A DNA stretch of 64,000 bases from CAZNNH01 sp964574335. Lineage in GTDB: Bacteria > Acidobacteriota > Vicinamibacteria > Fen-336. Location: NCBI GenBank assembly GCA_964574335.1, contig CAZNNH010000010.1, forward strand, positions 1-64,000, read 5' to 3'. This document shows, one piece after another, positions 25,687 through 33,345 of this stretch (the first letter of the stretch is position 1; each line of letters starts with the position of its first letter). Position numbers and translations under genes: made by a program. The notes below the pieces were generated by a model, which did not search any database, was not told the origin of the DNA, and saw nothing but the letters and a program-made list of their open reading frames with translations.

Positions 25687-26780
25687 CGACGTCCCCCCGC
25701 GACGACCGCCACCGGCGCCCCTTCGGCCAGGGTCATCAGCCGCGCCGGCTGAGCGACGATCACCTGCTCGCCCGCCTGCAAACGGCCCGTGACCACGGCC
25801 TCCGCTTGCGACCGGCTGGCGACCCGCACCGAGATCGGGTGAGCGCACCCGTCGCTGGCGCGGAACACGAAGGTGCCCGACTCACCCTCGAGCAGCGCCC
25901 GGCTCGGCACCACCCAGCCGGAGGCGGAGCCGACCTGGACATCGACGCCGAGAGTGGCTCCGGAGACCAGGCCGGCCGGTGGCTCAGCCAAGTCCGCCTC
26001 CACCGTGACGAGGTGTGAGGCGTCCATGGCTGGGAAGACGCGCGTCACGCGACCCTCGACCTGGCCCCCGGCGGTGGCGAGAGAAAGGGGTTGGCCGACG
26101 GCAACGCCCGTGAGCATCTCGGCAGGCAGCTTGACGCGCACGCGCACGCCGCTTCCGCGGACGAGCGCCAGGAGCGGCTTGCCCGGAACGGCCAGATCGC
26201 CGGAGTCCACGTCGCGACGCGCGACCACTCCATCGAAAGGGGCCTCGATCGTGGCGTATGCCCGCCGGCGTCGCGCCGCATCGAGGGCCTGGCGGGCCTC
26301 CAGGAGGCGTGACTCGGCCGCGGCATCGCCGGCGCGCGAGCGGTCCCAGTCCTCCTGGGAGATTGCCTTCGCGTCGAAGAGGATGTGGTCGCGGGCGGAG
26401 ATGCCTTCCTGGGTGGTGAACGCGACCTCCGCGGAGGAGACGCCGGCGGCGGTCGCCCGCACCGCGGTCTCCAGCTCCCCCGCCTCGAGACGGACCAGAA
26501 CCTGGCCACGGCGGACGCGGTCCCCTTCGCGAACCGTGACGCTCGTCACCGGCGCGAGGATCCGCGACGAGAGCAAGGCCTCCTCGGCACCCGACACCTC
26601 GCCGAGGAAGTGGCGCGTCTCGGCGACCACGCCTCGCTTCACCAGCGCCACCTCCACCGCGGGCGCCAGCGAGGCCAGCGGCTTGGCCCCGGCCTTCTCC
26701 CTCGCGCGCTTTGCCCGCACCGCCGCCAGACCCACGACCAGCAGGCCGACCAACAGCCCCACGACCCACTTGCGCCTCAT
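25683..26780 (-). CDS. RND periplasmic adaptor (membrane fusion protein)
   Basis: 365 residues. An N-terminal anchor helix (about 4-22) is followed by the lipoyl half-motif VTSVTVREGDRVRRGQVLVRLEA, a helical hairpin (about 100-165), the second lipoyl half IEAPFDGVVARRDVDSGDLA, and beta-barrel and membrane-proximal parts ending VTGRLQAGEQVIVAQP. It links the inner-membrane pump to TolC. Start and stop each overlap the neighbouring genes by four bases, giving the order tolC, adaptor, pump on the minus strand. Confidence 0.9.
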   Translation of the reverse strand: MRRKWVVGLLVGLLVVGLAAVRAKRAREKAGAKPLASLAPAVEVALVKRGVVAETRHFLGEVSGAEEALLSSRILAPVTSVTVREGDRVRRGQVLVRLEAGELETAVRATAAGVSSAEVAFTTQEGISARDHILFDAKAISQEDWDRSRAGDAAAESRLLEARQALDAARRRRAYATIEAPFDGVVARRDVDSGDLAVPGKPLLALVRGSGVRVRVKLPAEMLTGVAVGQPLSLATAGGQVEGRVTRVFPAMDASHLVTVEADLAEPPAGLVSGATLGVDVQVGSASGWVVPSRALLEGESGTFVFRASDGCAHPISVRVASRSQAEAVVTGRLQAGEQVIVAQPARLMTLAEGAPVAVVAGGRR

Positions 26781-28168
26781 GGCACGACCTCCTTTTCGCA
26801 CACGCTGCTGATCCGGGCCGCCGCGACCACCCCCTCCCCGCGCGCCTGAACCAGGGCGCCGTCTGCCGACAGCTCCCGCGCTCGGGCGCGAAGCAGATCG
26901 TCGATGGTCCCGGCGCCGGAGTCGTAGCGAACCTGCTCGATGCGCGCCGCCTCCCTGGCTGCGGCGACACCGGCCTCGGCCGCTTCCAGCTCCGTGCGGG
27001 CGGCGTCCCAACGCGCCTGCGCTTCGACCAGCCGGGCCTCCTGGTCGAGGCGGGCTCGGGTGAGGGCGCTGTCTGCCGCCCCTTCTCCGTGGCGCGCCGC
27101 GGCCAGCTCCGCTCCGCGGCCCCCCCCTGTGAAGACCGGCATCGCCACGCCGACGGAGACGTCCCAGGTGTTGAAGGGGGCGGCCACGGAGGGCGCATCG
27201 CTGCGCAGGTAGCTGGCGCGCGCGGCGAGGCTCGGCAGAAACGCCGCCCGGGCGATCCTGGTCGCCTGGTGCGCCTGCTCGGCCGCCAGCGACGCCCGCC
27301 GGACCGGCGAAGCCGCCAGGGCGAGCGCGCGCTGGTCCTCATGGCTCGTCGCCGGCGACGGCGGCTGGTTCGGAAGCGGCTCCAGGCGAAGCGCGCCCGC
27401 CGGGTCCCGTGCCAGGAGCGCCAGGAGCAGCGCGCGGACGCGCGCCGCGTTCGCCTGAACGTCCGCTCGGCGCGCTCGCGCCCCGGCGATCTCGTCGGCC
27501 ATCTTCAGAAGGTCCAGCTCCGGACGCTTCCCCACCTGGACCGCCAGGGCCAGCCTTCGTCGCGTCTGCTCGAGCGCGGCCAGGTTCGCATCGATGGCCC
27601 GCCCGAGCGCCTCCAGGGTCTGCCCCGAAGCGTAGAGCGACGTGGCGTTGAACCGCGTCTGCCAGCGGCCGCCTTCCAGGAGCGCCGCCGCCTGATCGGC
27701 CTGAAGCGCAGCCACGGCGACCGAGGCGGAGAGGCGGCCCCCGAGGTACAGCGGCACCTGGAAGGTCAGGCCGTATCGCCACTGGTTGCGGTCGAAGGGC
27801 AGACCGGCGATTCCGGCGGCCAGGAGCTGCCGCGCGATGGGCCGCACGATCTGGTCGTCCTGGTAGTGCGAGTAGCCCGCGACCGCGTCGACCTCGCCGA
27901 AGCGTGTGCGCCGAACCGCCTTCGCCTTCGAGCGCGCCTGCTGCTCCTGCTGGGCGGCGACCTGAAGCGCCGGTGCGTGCGCCAGCGCCTCTGCAACGGC
28001 CTCCTTCAGCGTCAGCGTCAGGGTCTCGCGCGCGCCCGCTGGCGTCGCCGGGGCCTCCTCCGCTGGCGCCGCAGGGCTCGCCGCAATGCTGGCGACGATG
28101 ACGGCTGCCGCCACGACGCCGCTCGAGTGTGGAGGGTTCCTGGTCGATTCTCTGTTTGCGATCCTCAT
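26777..28168 (-). CDS. TolC-family outer-membrane efflux protein
   Basis: 463 residues with a signal peptide (about 1-38). It has the two-repeat TolC plan: LTLKEAVAEALAHAPALQVA at the start of repeat 1, RFGEVDAVAGYSHYQ as the first barrel hairpin, and AAFLPSLAARASYLRSD as the second. It forms the outer-membrane duct of the pump. It is the first gene of the operon. On this strand TAGCTT (28180-28175) occupies -12 to -7 relative to the ATG, with no Shine-Dalgarno, so the message is probably leaderless. An FNR-type palindrome is centred 41.5 bases before the ATG. Confidence 0.9.
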   Translation of the reverse strand: MRIANRESTRNPPHSSGVVAAAVIVASIAASPAAPAEEAPATPAGARETLTLTLKEAVAEALAHAPALQVAAQQEQQARSKAKAVRRTRFGEVDAVAGYSHYQDDQIVRPIARQLLAAGIAGLPFDRNQWRYGLTFQVPLYLGGRLSASVAVAALQADQAAALLEGGRWQTRFNATSLYASGQTLEALGRAIDANLAALEQTRRRLALAVQVGKRPELDLLKMADEIAGARARRADVQANAARVRALLLALLARDPAGALRLEPLPNQPPSPATSHEDQRALALAASPVRRASLAAEQAHQATRIARAAFLPSLAARASYLRSDAPSVAAPFNTWDVSVGVAMPVFTGGGRGAELAAARHGEGAADSALTRARLDQEARLVEAQARWDAARTELEAAEAGVAAAREAARIEQVRYDSGAGTIDDLLRARARELSADGALVQARGEGVVAAARISSVCEKEVVP

Positions 28169-28174
28169 GACCAG

Positions 28175-28216
28175 AAGCTAGGGGCGATCCCCATCTCCGG
28201 CATTGACCGCCGTCAA
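28175..28216 (-). promoter_or_regulatory. Efflux operon promoter with FNR-type box
   Basis: On the minus strand, a perfect palindrome TTGAC-N4-GTCAA (28216-28203) lies upstream of TAGCTT (28180-28175). Counting the tolC ATG at 28168 as +1, the -10 box is at -12 to -7 and the palindrome centre at -41.5. That is the standard spacing for class II activation by FNR-type proteins. No TTGACA-like -35 element overlaps in a conflicting place. Confidence 0.6.
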
Positions 28217-28356
28217 TCCCGCATCGATATGGCGAAGATCGAGAAAGGGCGAAGCGAGAGCCGCCTCGAGCTCGACCTCGGCTACCGGGACGACAGCGTC
28301 GACCACCCCAGGAGCCGCGTCACGGCGTCAGTCTGCCAGCGCCTCGAGAGGCGACC

Positions 28357-28388
28357 TTGACAGCGGAACCGGCATGCCTACAATGTAG
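28357..28388 (+). promoter_or_regulatory. padR promoter with overlapping palindromic operator
   Basis: TTGACA (28357-28362), a 16-base spacer and TACAAT (28379-28384) form a near-consensus promoter. The -10 hexamer sits at -12 to -7 of the ATG at 28391, so the mRNA should be leaderless. CTACA-A-TGTAG (28378-28388), a perfect inverted repeat, covers the -10 box and would suit autorepression by PadR. Confidence 0.65.
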
Positions 28389-28390
28389 AT

Positions 28391-28720
28391 ATGGCTGATC
28401 TTCTGGGGGCGTTCGAACAGGCCGTGCTGCTGGCCATCCTTCGACTGGGCGGGGACGCCTACGGACGGGCCATCCTGCACGAGGCTCAAGAGTCGCTCAG
28501 ACGCGACGTGTCTGCCGGGGCGGTCTACACCACCCTCGACCGGCTCGAGAAGCGTGGCCTTCTCCGTTCGAGGCTGGCGGAAGGCACGCCCGTCCGCGGA
28601 GGGCGGCCACGCCGCTACTACGCTGTTGCGGCCGAAGGGATACGCGCCCTCAACGACGCCCACCAGACACTGAGTGACATGTGGGGGAGCATCCAATGGC
28701 CGGCAAAGGCCACGCGATAG
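28391..28720 (+). CDS. PadR-family transcriptional regulator
   Basis: 109 residues of winged-helix PadR type. It opens LLGAFEQAVLLAILRLGGDAYG and continues SAGAVYTTLDRLEKRGLL with the wing GGRPRRYYAVAAEG, which are the family hallmarks. It should repress its own operon through the CTACA-A-TGTAG palindrome on its promoter. The 3' end overlaps the next gene by 25 bases. PadR genes next to permease-prefix genes are a common pairing. It also diverges from the efflux operon, so a role there is possible but unproved. Confidence 0.9.
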   Translation: MADLLGAFEQAVLLAILRLGGDAYGRAILHEAQESLRRDVSAGAVYTTLDRLEKRGLLRSRLAEGTPVRGGRPRRYYAVAAEGIRALNDAHQTLSDMWGSIQWPAKATR

Positions 28721-29307
28721 ACGAGCCGGCGGGAGTGCCTCCCCGATGGGTCGAGATCGTCCTCGAGCGAATCCTGGCCGATGCAGATGGGCAGACCGTG
28801 ACCGGGGATCTACGTGAGGAATACGCCGAGGCCATCCTCCCGTGCATGGGTCGGCTCAGAGCCGATCTCTGGTACTTGCGCCAGGTGCTGAGTCTGGCGC
28901 CACGAGGTGTGTCGCGGCAGAGCGGCATGCGAGAAGGCCTGTTCTTCGCCTCCGTGGCCACCTTCGGCTGCGGCTGCTGGTTGGCCGTCATGGAATGCCT
29001 GCTGCGGCATCCCGGCTACCTCCTGCGCTCCGCTGTGGACGCTTCGATCGCGCTCGTCCCACTCGCCACCATCGTGGTGCTCTTCCTGAATCTCGGCATT
29101 CGCGCCGAGCGATGGCTCTGGGCGGGTGCCCTCGCGCTTCTCGGCGTTGCCGTTCGGGCCCTGGTGCACGACGTGCGCTCCACTCACTTCGAGGGGTTCG
29201 TTGTGCTGATCTTTCTGGCGCTCGCGCTGCAGGGCGTCTTCATGCTCTTGTCCCTCGGCAGAGCGGGCCCTCGTCTGTTGGCGGGCGGAGGTGGAGGACC
29301 CCGTTGA
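28696..29307 (+). CDS. Membrane protein with permease-prefix domain only
   Basis: 203 residues. The first 65 (PPRWVEIVLERILADADGQT to LWYLRQVLSLAPR) match the permease prefix found in front of FtsX-like ABC permeases in PadR-linked operons. Here four hydrophobic helices follow (about 75-95, 105-125, 130-145, 165-185) and the protein stops; the 600-plus residue permease is missing. It may be a stable reduced form, or what is left of a full permease. The ATG at 28696 lies within the padR 3' end, so translation is coupled. Confidence 0.68.
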   Translation: MAGKGHAIDEPAGVPPRWVEIVLERILADADGQTVTGDLREEYAEAILPCMGRLRADLWYLRQVLSLAPRGVSRQSGMREGLFFASVATFGCGCWLAVMECLLRHPGYLLRSAVDASIALVPLATIVVLFLNLGIRAERWLWAGALALLGVAVRALVHDVRSTHFEGFVVLIFLALALQGVFMLLSLGRAGPRLLAGGGGGPR

Positions 29308-29948
29308 CGCAGACGGTGAACCCTCGCCTCGAGCTGTTCTTCCTCTTCTCTGTCCTGGTCTCGGTGATCTGTCTGCTCACAACCGTCGTGCTGACAGCCC
29401 TGAGACGGCACGCTGCCGCGAAGCGTTCGTTGAAGATTCTCGGGGTGGGCTGGGCCCTGTATCTCTCGATCGTCCTGCTCGTGGCCGCCGCCACACCTCA
29501 GCGAGTCGTCCCCGTGGATCAAGACCTCTGCTTCGACGAGCTGTGCTTCGCTGTGGTCAACGCCCAGACGGCCCCCGAATTGGGTCCGGGCAGCCAGCCC
29601 CTGCGGGCCAAAGGCCTCTTCTACATCGTCACCGTGCGCGCGAGCAGCCATGCCCGCGGCCGAGCCCAGAGCGAGCAAGGCCTCCATGCCCAGCTCTGGT
29701 CGCCGCGCCGTCGATACCAGGTCTCGCCCGCTGGACAAAGGGCCTGGAATGGGACACACGCCGAGAACGTGCCGCTGACCACTCGTCTGCGGCCCGGCCA
29801 GAGTGTGCTCAGCGATCAGGTATTCGACGTAGACGGACCCGCCGAAGGTCTTGGCCTGGTCCTGAGCAACGGGTTCACGCCGGGCTACTTCGTGATCGGA
29901 GAGTCCCCGCTCCTCCACGAGCCGACGATCTTGCGCCTGTCTCGATGA
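29304..29948 (+). CDS. Membrane-anchored hypothetical protein, DUF4352-like
   Basis: 214 residues. Two membrane helices (about 12-33 and 48-68) precede an external beta-rich domain. That domain includes DQDLCFDELCFAVVNAQTAP, GLFYIVTVRASSHARG and LRPGQSVLSDQVFDVDGP, an arrangement like DUF4352 immunoprotective/telomeric-repeat-type extracellular domains. TTG 29304 is chosen: it overlaps the previous stop as TTGA, with GGAGG about nine bases ahead. It forms a three-gene operon with padR and the prefix protein. Function unknown. Confidence 0.62.
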   Translation: MTQTVNPRLELFFLFSVLVSVICLLTTVVLTALRRHAAAKRSLKILGVGWALYLSIVLLVAAATPQRVVPVDQDLCFDELCFAVVNAQTAPELGPGSQPLRAKGLFYIVTVRASSHARGRAQSEQGLHAQLWSPRRRYQVSPAGQRAWNGTHAENVPLTTRLRPGQSVLSDQVFDVDGPAEGLGLVLSNGFTPGYFVIGESPLLHEPTILRLSR

Positions 29949-30117
29949 CAGCTCCCTCCGGCCGACCGTCCATGACTCACGGCTCGAGTCCGGCCATCGG
30001 CCAGCCGCTATGGGCCTGGCGGAGATCCGGCCTCAGCGAGACGGCAGCGGGCATGGGTGTAACATGGCTGCGCTGGCGGCAGACCGCCAAGGTGCGATCC
30101 GTGCCAAGGAGCTTCTG

Positions 30118-30627
30118 ATGTCACCTCTTCGACGACACGACGTACGGCTGAGGCCCGCGACGAGAGACGAGATCAAAGCGGTGTGGGACGACCGCTGGCA
30201 CGGTCTGGTGGTAGGCCTCAACACCAACTACACACCCGCGGACGTGGAGGGTCTGGCGCTCGTCGACCACCTCGACGACGTCGTTGGGCTGGTCACCTAC
30301 CACGTCGACTGGACGTCGGGCCAGATCGTCACCCTCGACACCATCGTCCGTGGGCGTGGCTTCGGCCGCCGGCTGCTCGAGGACGTCGAGAACAAGTTCC
30401 ACAAGCTCGGCCTCAAACGCGCCTGGGCGCTGATGACCAACGACAACCTCCGTGCGGCGGGCCTCTACCTGTCCAGGGGCTACCGGCTGGTCCGGGTCCA
30501 CCTCGACGCGGTCGACCAGGTCCGCGAGCACAAGCCGAAGTTGCCGGAGAGGGGCTACGAAGGCATCCCGATCCGCGACCTCTGGGAGTTCGAGAAGATG
30601 GGGCCTCTCGGGGTGCCGGTGCCCTGA
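30118..30627 (+). CDS. GNAT-family N-acetyltransferase
   Basis: 169 residues. The acetyl-CoA loop is visible as VRGRGFGRRLLEDVENKFH, followed by RAWALMTNDNLRAAGLYLSRGYRLV, the usual beta-5 / alpha-4 segment. AAGGAG sets ATG 30118. The gene lies just before an assembly gap whose flanking sequences repeat its last bases. The acceptor is unknown. Confidence 0.85.
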   Translation: MSPLRRHDVRLRPATRDEIKAVWDDRWHGLVVGLNTNYTPADVEGLALVDHLDDVVGLVTYHVDWTSGQIVTLDTIVRGRGFGRRLLEDVENKFHKLGLKRAWALMTNDNLRAAGLYLSRGYRLVRVHLDAVDQVREHKPKLPERGYEGIPIRDLWEFEKMGPLGVPVP

Positions 30628-30662
30628 CACACCGGCCGCTCCCAATGACCGCCCTGGGGCGC
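30608..30662 (+). repeat. 55-base contig-end duplicate, left copy
   Basis: Identical to 30763-30817 on the other side of the 100-N gap. This looks like one stretch of DNA present at both contig ends, not a biological repeat. Confidence 0.9.
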
Positions 30663-30762
30663 NNNNNNNNNNNNNNNNNNNNNNNNNNNNNNNNNNNNNN
30701 NNNNNNNNNNNNNNNNNNNNNNNNNNNNNNNNNNNNNNNNNNNNNNNNNNNNNNNNNNNNNN
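30663..30762. other. Assembly gap (100 N), probably artificial
   Basis: Exactly 100 Ns between identical 55-base ends. If the ends are merged the GNAT stop is followed by about 60 bases and then the GH78 gene, with no missing DNA. Confidence 0.97.
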
Positions 30763-30817
30763 TCGGGGTGCCGGTGCCCTGACACACCGGCCGCTCCCAA
30801 TGACCGCCCTGGGGCGC
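30763..30817 (+). repeat. 55-base contig-end duplicate, right copy
   Basis: Exact copy of 30608-30662; see that entry. Confidence 0.9.
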
Positions 30818-30842
30818 AAGAGAAGAGCCTCGAGGAACGTCC

Positions 30843-33236
30843 ATGAGACACTCTCTGCTCGTCCCCACCACCCTGATCCTCCTGACCGGTGCCGCCGCTC
30901 CGAGCGCCGCCCAGTCACAGCGGCCGACGGTCTTCAGCGGAGCGCCCACGGCCGACTGGATCGCGCACCCGCAGGCTCCAGCCGACGCGTTTGGGGTCTT
31001 CCATTTTCGCCGCGTCTTCGACGTCGGGTCGGTGCCGACCACCTTCACGGTCCACGTCTCTGCTGACAATCGCTATCGCCTCTTCTTGAACGGAGCTCCG
31101 ATCTCCTCGGGCCCCCAGCGCTCGGACCTGATGCACTGGCGCTACGAGACGATCGACCTCGCCCCCCACCTGCGGGCGGGACGCAACGTCCTGGCCGCGC
31201 TGGTGTGGAACTGGGGGGCGGAGCGTCCCGTGGCGCAGTTCAGCCACCAGACGGCCTTCCTGCTGCAGGGCGACGGCCCGGACGAGGCGGTCGTGAACAC
31301 GGGACCCGAATGGAAGGTGCTCCGGAACGGGGGATACGCTCCCTTGCCTGTCCGGGGCTCCGACGTCGGCGGCTACTACGCGTCGTCGCCCGGCGAGTCG
31401 ATCGACGGGAGCCTCTACCCGTGGGGTTGGACGGACGTCGACTTCGCGGACGGGGCGTGGCCAGCAGCCTCGGCGGGAGAGGGCTTCGGCGCGAACCGGA
31501 CCCAGCTCCGGGGCGGCGACCCCTTCGGCGGGGCGGGGAGCTGGCAGCTCGTGCCACGCTCGATTCCCCCGATGGAAGAGACACCGGTTCGGTTCGCGAG
31601 GGTGCGGCGGGCCGAAGGGCTCGAGCCCCAGGAGGCCTTCCTGCGCGGCGACGGCGACCTGGTCGTCCCGCCGGCGACGCGGGCCGTTCTGCTGTTGGAC
31701 CAGGCGCACCTCACCAATGCGTTCGCGGTCCTGGAGACCAGCGGCGGCGCCGGCAGCACGGTGGCCCTCGTCTACGCCGAGGCCCTGAAGGACTCCGAAG
31801 GGAACAAGGGGAACCGGAACCAGATCGAGGGCAAGACCATCAGGGGCCTGCGCGACGAGTTCCGGCCCGACGGCGGCGAACGGCGGCGCCTCCAGACGCT
31901 CTGGTTCCGGACGTATCGCTACGTCCAGCTCGAGATCGAGACCAGGGACGAGCCGCTGCGCATCCACGACCTGCACGGCACCTTCGTCGCCTATCCCTTC
32001 GAGCTCGCCGCCCGCTTCGCGAGCGATCTGCCCTGGCTCGAGGACATGTGGGAGATCAACTGGCGGGGGGCGCGGCTGTGCGCCTGGGAGACCTACTTCG
32101 ACACCCCGTACTACGAGCAGCTCCAGTACGTGGGCGACACCCGGATCCAGGCCCTGATCACGCTCTACATGAGCGACGACGACCGGCTGGTCCGGCAGGC
32201 GATCGAGCACTTCGACCTGTCGCGAATCCCCGAGGGGATCACGGCCAGCCGCTACCCCTCGGACCTCGGCCAGTACATCCCCACCTTCTCGCTCATCTGG
32301 GTCGCGATGGTCCACGACTACTGGATGCACCGTGACGATCCCGCTTTCGTCCGGAGCTTCCTGCCCGGGATCCGGGGAGTGCTCGACTGGTTCGGGCGGC
32401 GGATCGACGGCACGGGCCTGCTCGGCCCGATCCCGTGGTGGCCCTACGTCGACTGGGCGCCGGAGTGGCAGAGGGGCGTGCCCCCCGGCGGGACCGAGGG
32501 ACACTCCACCGTGGTCACCCTCCAGTTCGCCTACGCACTGGAGCGAGCCGCCGAGCTGGAGGCGGCGCTCGGGGTCTCGGAGAACGCCTCCACCGACCGG
32601 CGCCTCGCCCGCTCGCTGCGGGAGGCGGTGCGCGCCCGCGCCTGGGACGGGGCGCGGGGGCTCTTCCGAGACACCCCGGACCAGGAGAGCTACAGCCAGC
32701 AGGCGAACGTGCTCGCCGTCCTCACGAGCACGGTGCCCGAAGAAGAGAAGGCCGGGCTCATGCAGCGTCTGCTCTCCGATGCCACGCTGACCCGCTCCAC
32801 GTACTACTTCAGCTACTACCAGCTCGAAGCGCTCCGCGAGGCGGGCCTCGGCGACCGCTACATCGAGCAGCTCGAGCCGTGGCGCGGGATGCTGGACCTC
32901 GGCCTGACCACGGTCCCGGAGACGCCGGAACCCACCCGCTCCGACTCGCACGCCTGGAGCGCCCACCCCAACTACGGTCTCCTGGCGACGGTCCTCGGCG
33001 TGCGGCCGGCCGAGCCGGGCTTCAGGTCGGTTCGGATCGCTCCGCATCTCGGCCCCCTGCAGCGGGCCGAGGGCCGGGTGCCGCACCCGCTGGGGGTGAT
33101 CGACGTCCGCCTTGCCCGTTCCCAGGATGGCGGGCTCCGCGCCGAGGTGACGCTGCCGCCAGGGCTCGGCGGTGTGCTGGCGTGGAGTGGCAAGGAGATC
33201 GCCCTCAGGCCCGGTCGCCAGGATGTCGAGCTCTGA
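30843..33236 (+). CDS. Secreted GH78-like alpha-L-rhamnosidase
   Basis: 797 residues with a signal peptide (1-23, ending PSAAQ). N-terminal beta-sandwich parts include FTVHVSADNRYRLFLNGAPI and LAALVWNWGAERP. An (alpha/alpha)6 catalytic barrel spans about 395-700, with CAWETYFDTPYYEQLQYVGD and RYPSDLGQYIPTFSLIWVAM. A short C-terminal beta domain closes it. The DTPYYEQLQYVGDTR motif is a GH78 hallmark. It should remove rhamnose from plant or microbial polysaccharide. A damaged GH3 gene and a deleted esterase follow, so it belongs to a carbohydrate-use cluster. Confidence 0.88.
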   Translation: MRHSLLVPTTLILLTGAAAPSAAQSQRPTVFSGAPTADWIAHPQAPADAFGVFHFRRVFDVGSVPTTFTVHVSADNRYRLFLNGAPISSGPQRSDLMHWRYETIDLAPHLRAGRNVLAALVWNWGAERPVAQFSHQTAFLLQGDGPDEAVVNTGPEWKVLRNGGYAPLPVRGSDVGGYYASSPGESIDGSLYPWGWTDVDFADGAWPAASAGEGFGANRTQLRGGDPFGGAGSWQLVPRSIPPMEETPVRFARVRRAEGLEPQEAFLRGDGDLVVPPATRAVLLLDQAHLTNAFAVLETSGGAGSTVALVYAEALKDSEGNKGNRNQIEGKTIRGLRDEFRPDGGERRRLQTLWFRTYRYVQLEIETRDEPLRIHDLHGTFVAYPFELAARFASDLPWLEDMWEINWRGARLCAWETYFDTPYYEQLQYVGDTRIQALITLYMSDDDRLVRQAIEHFDLSRIPEGITASRYPSDLGQYIPTFSLIWVAMVHDYWMHRDDPAFVRSFLPGIRGVLDWFGRRIDGTGLLGPIPWWPYVDWAPEWQRGVPPGGTEGHSTVVTLQFAYALERAAELEAALGVSENASTDRRLARSLREAVRARAWDGARGLFRDTPDQESYSQQANVLAVLTSTVPEEEKAGLMQRLLSDATLTRSTYYFSYYQLEALREAGLGDRYIEQLEPWRGMLDLGLTTVPETPEPTRSDSHAWSAHPNYGLLATVLGVRPAEPGFRSVRIAPHLGPLQRAEGRVPHPLGVIDVRLARSQDGGLRAEVTLPPGLGGVLAWSGKEIALRPGRQDVEL

Positions 33237-33345
33237 GGCGGGGCGGGTCGAGGGAAGGAAGGAAGCCATGGTGCGGGCGCATGCGGCGATCGCCGGGTTG
33301 CCGAGATGGAGCCGGTGCCCTGTCCACCAGCGGGAGAGGAGTCTC

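Noticed and set aside
30608..30817. Direct repeat flanking the second gap as a mobile-element scar
   Set aside because: Exact 55-base identity bordering a 100-N placeholder is better explained by unmerged contig ends.
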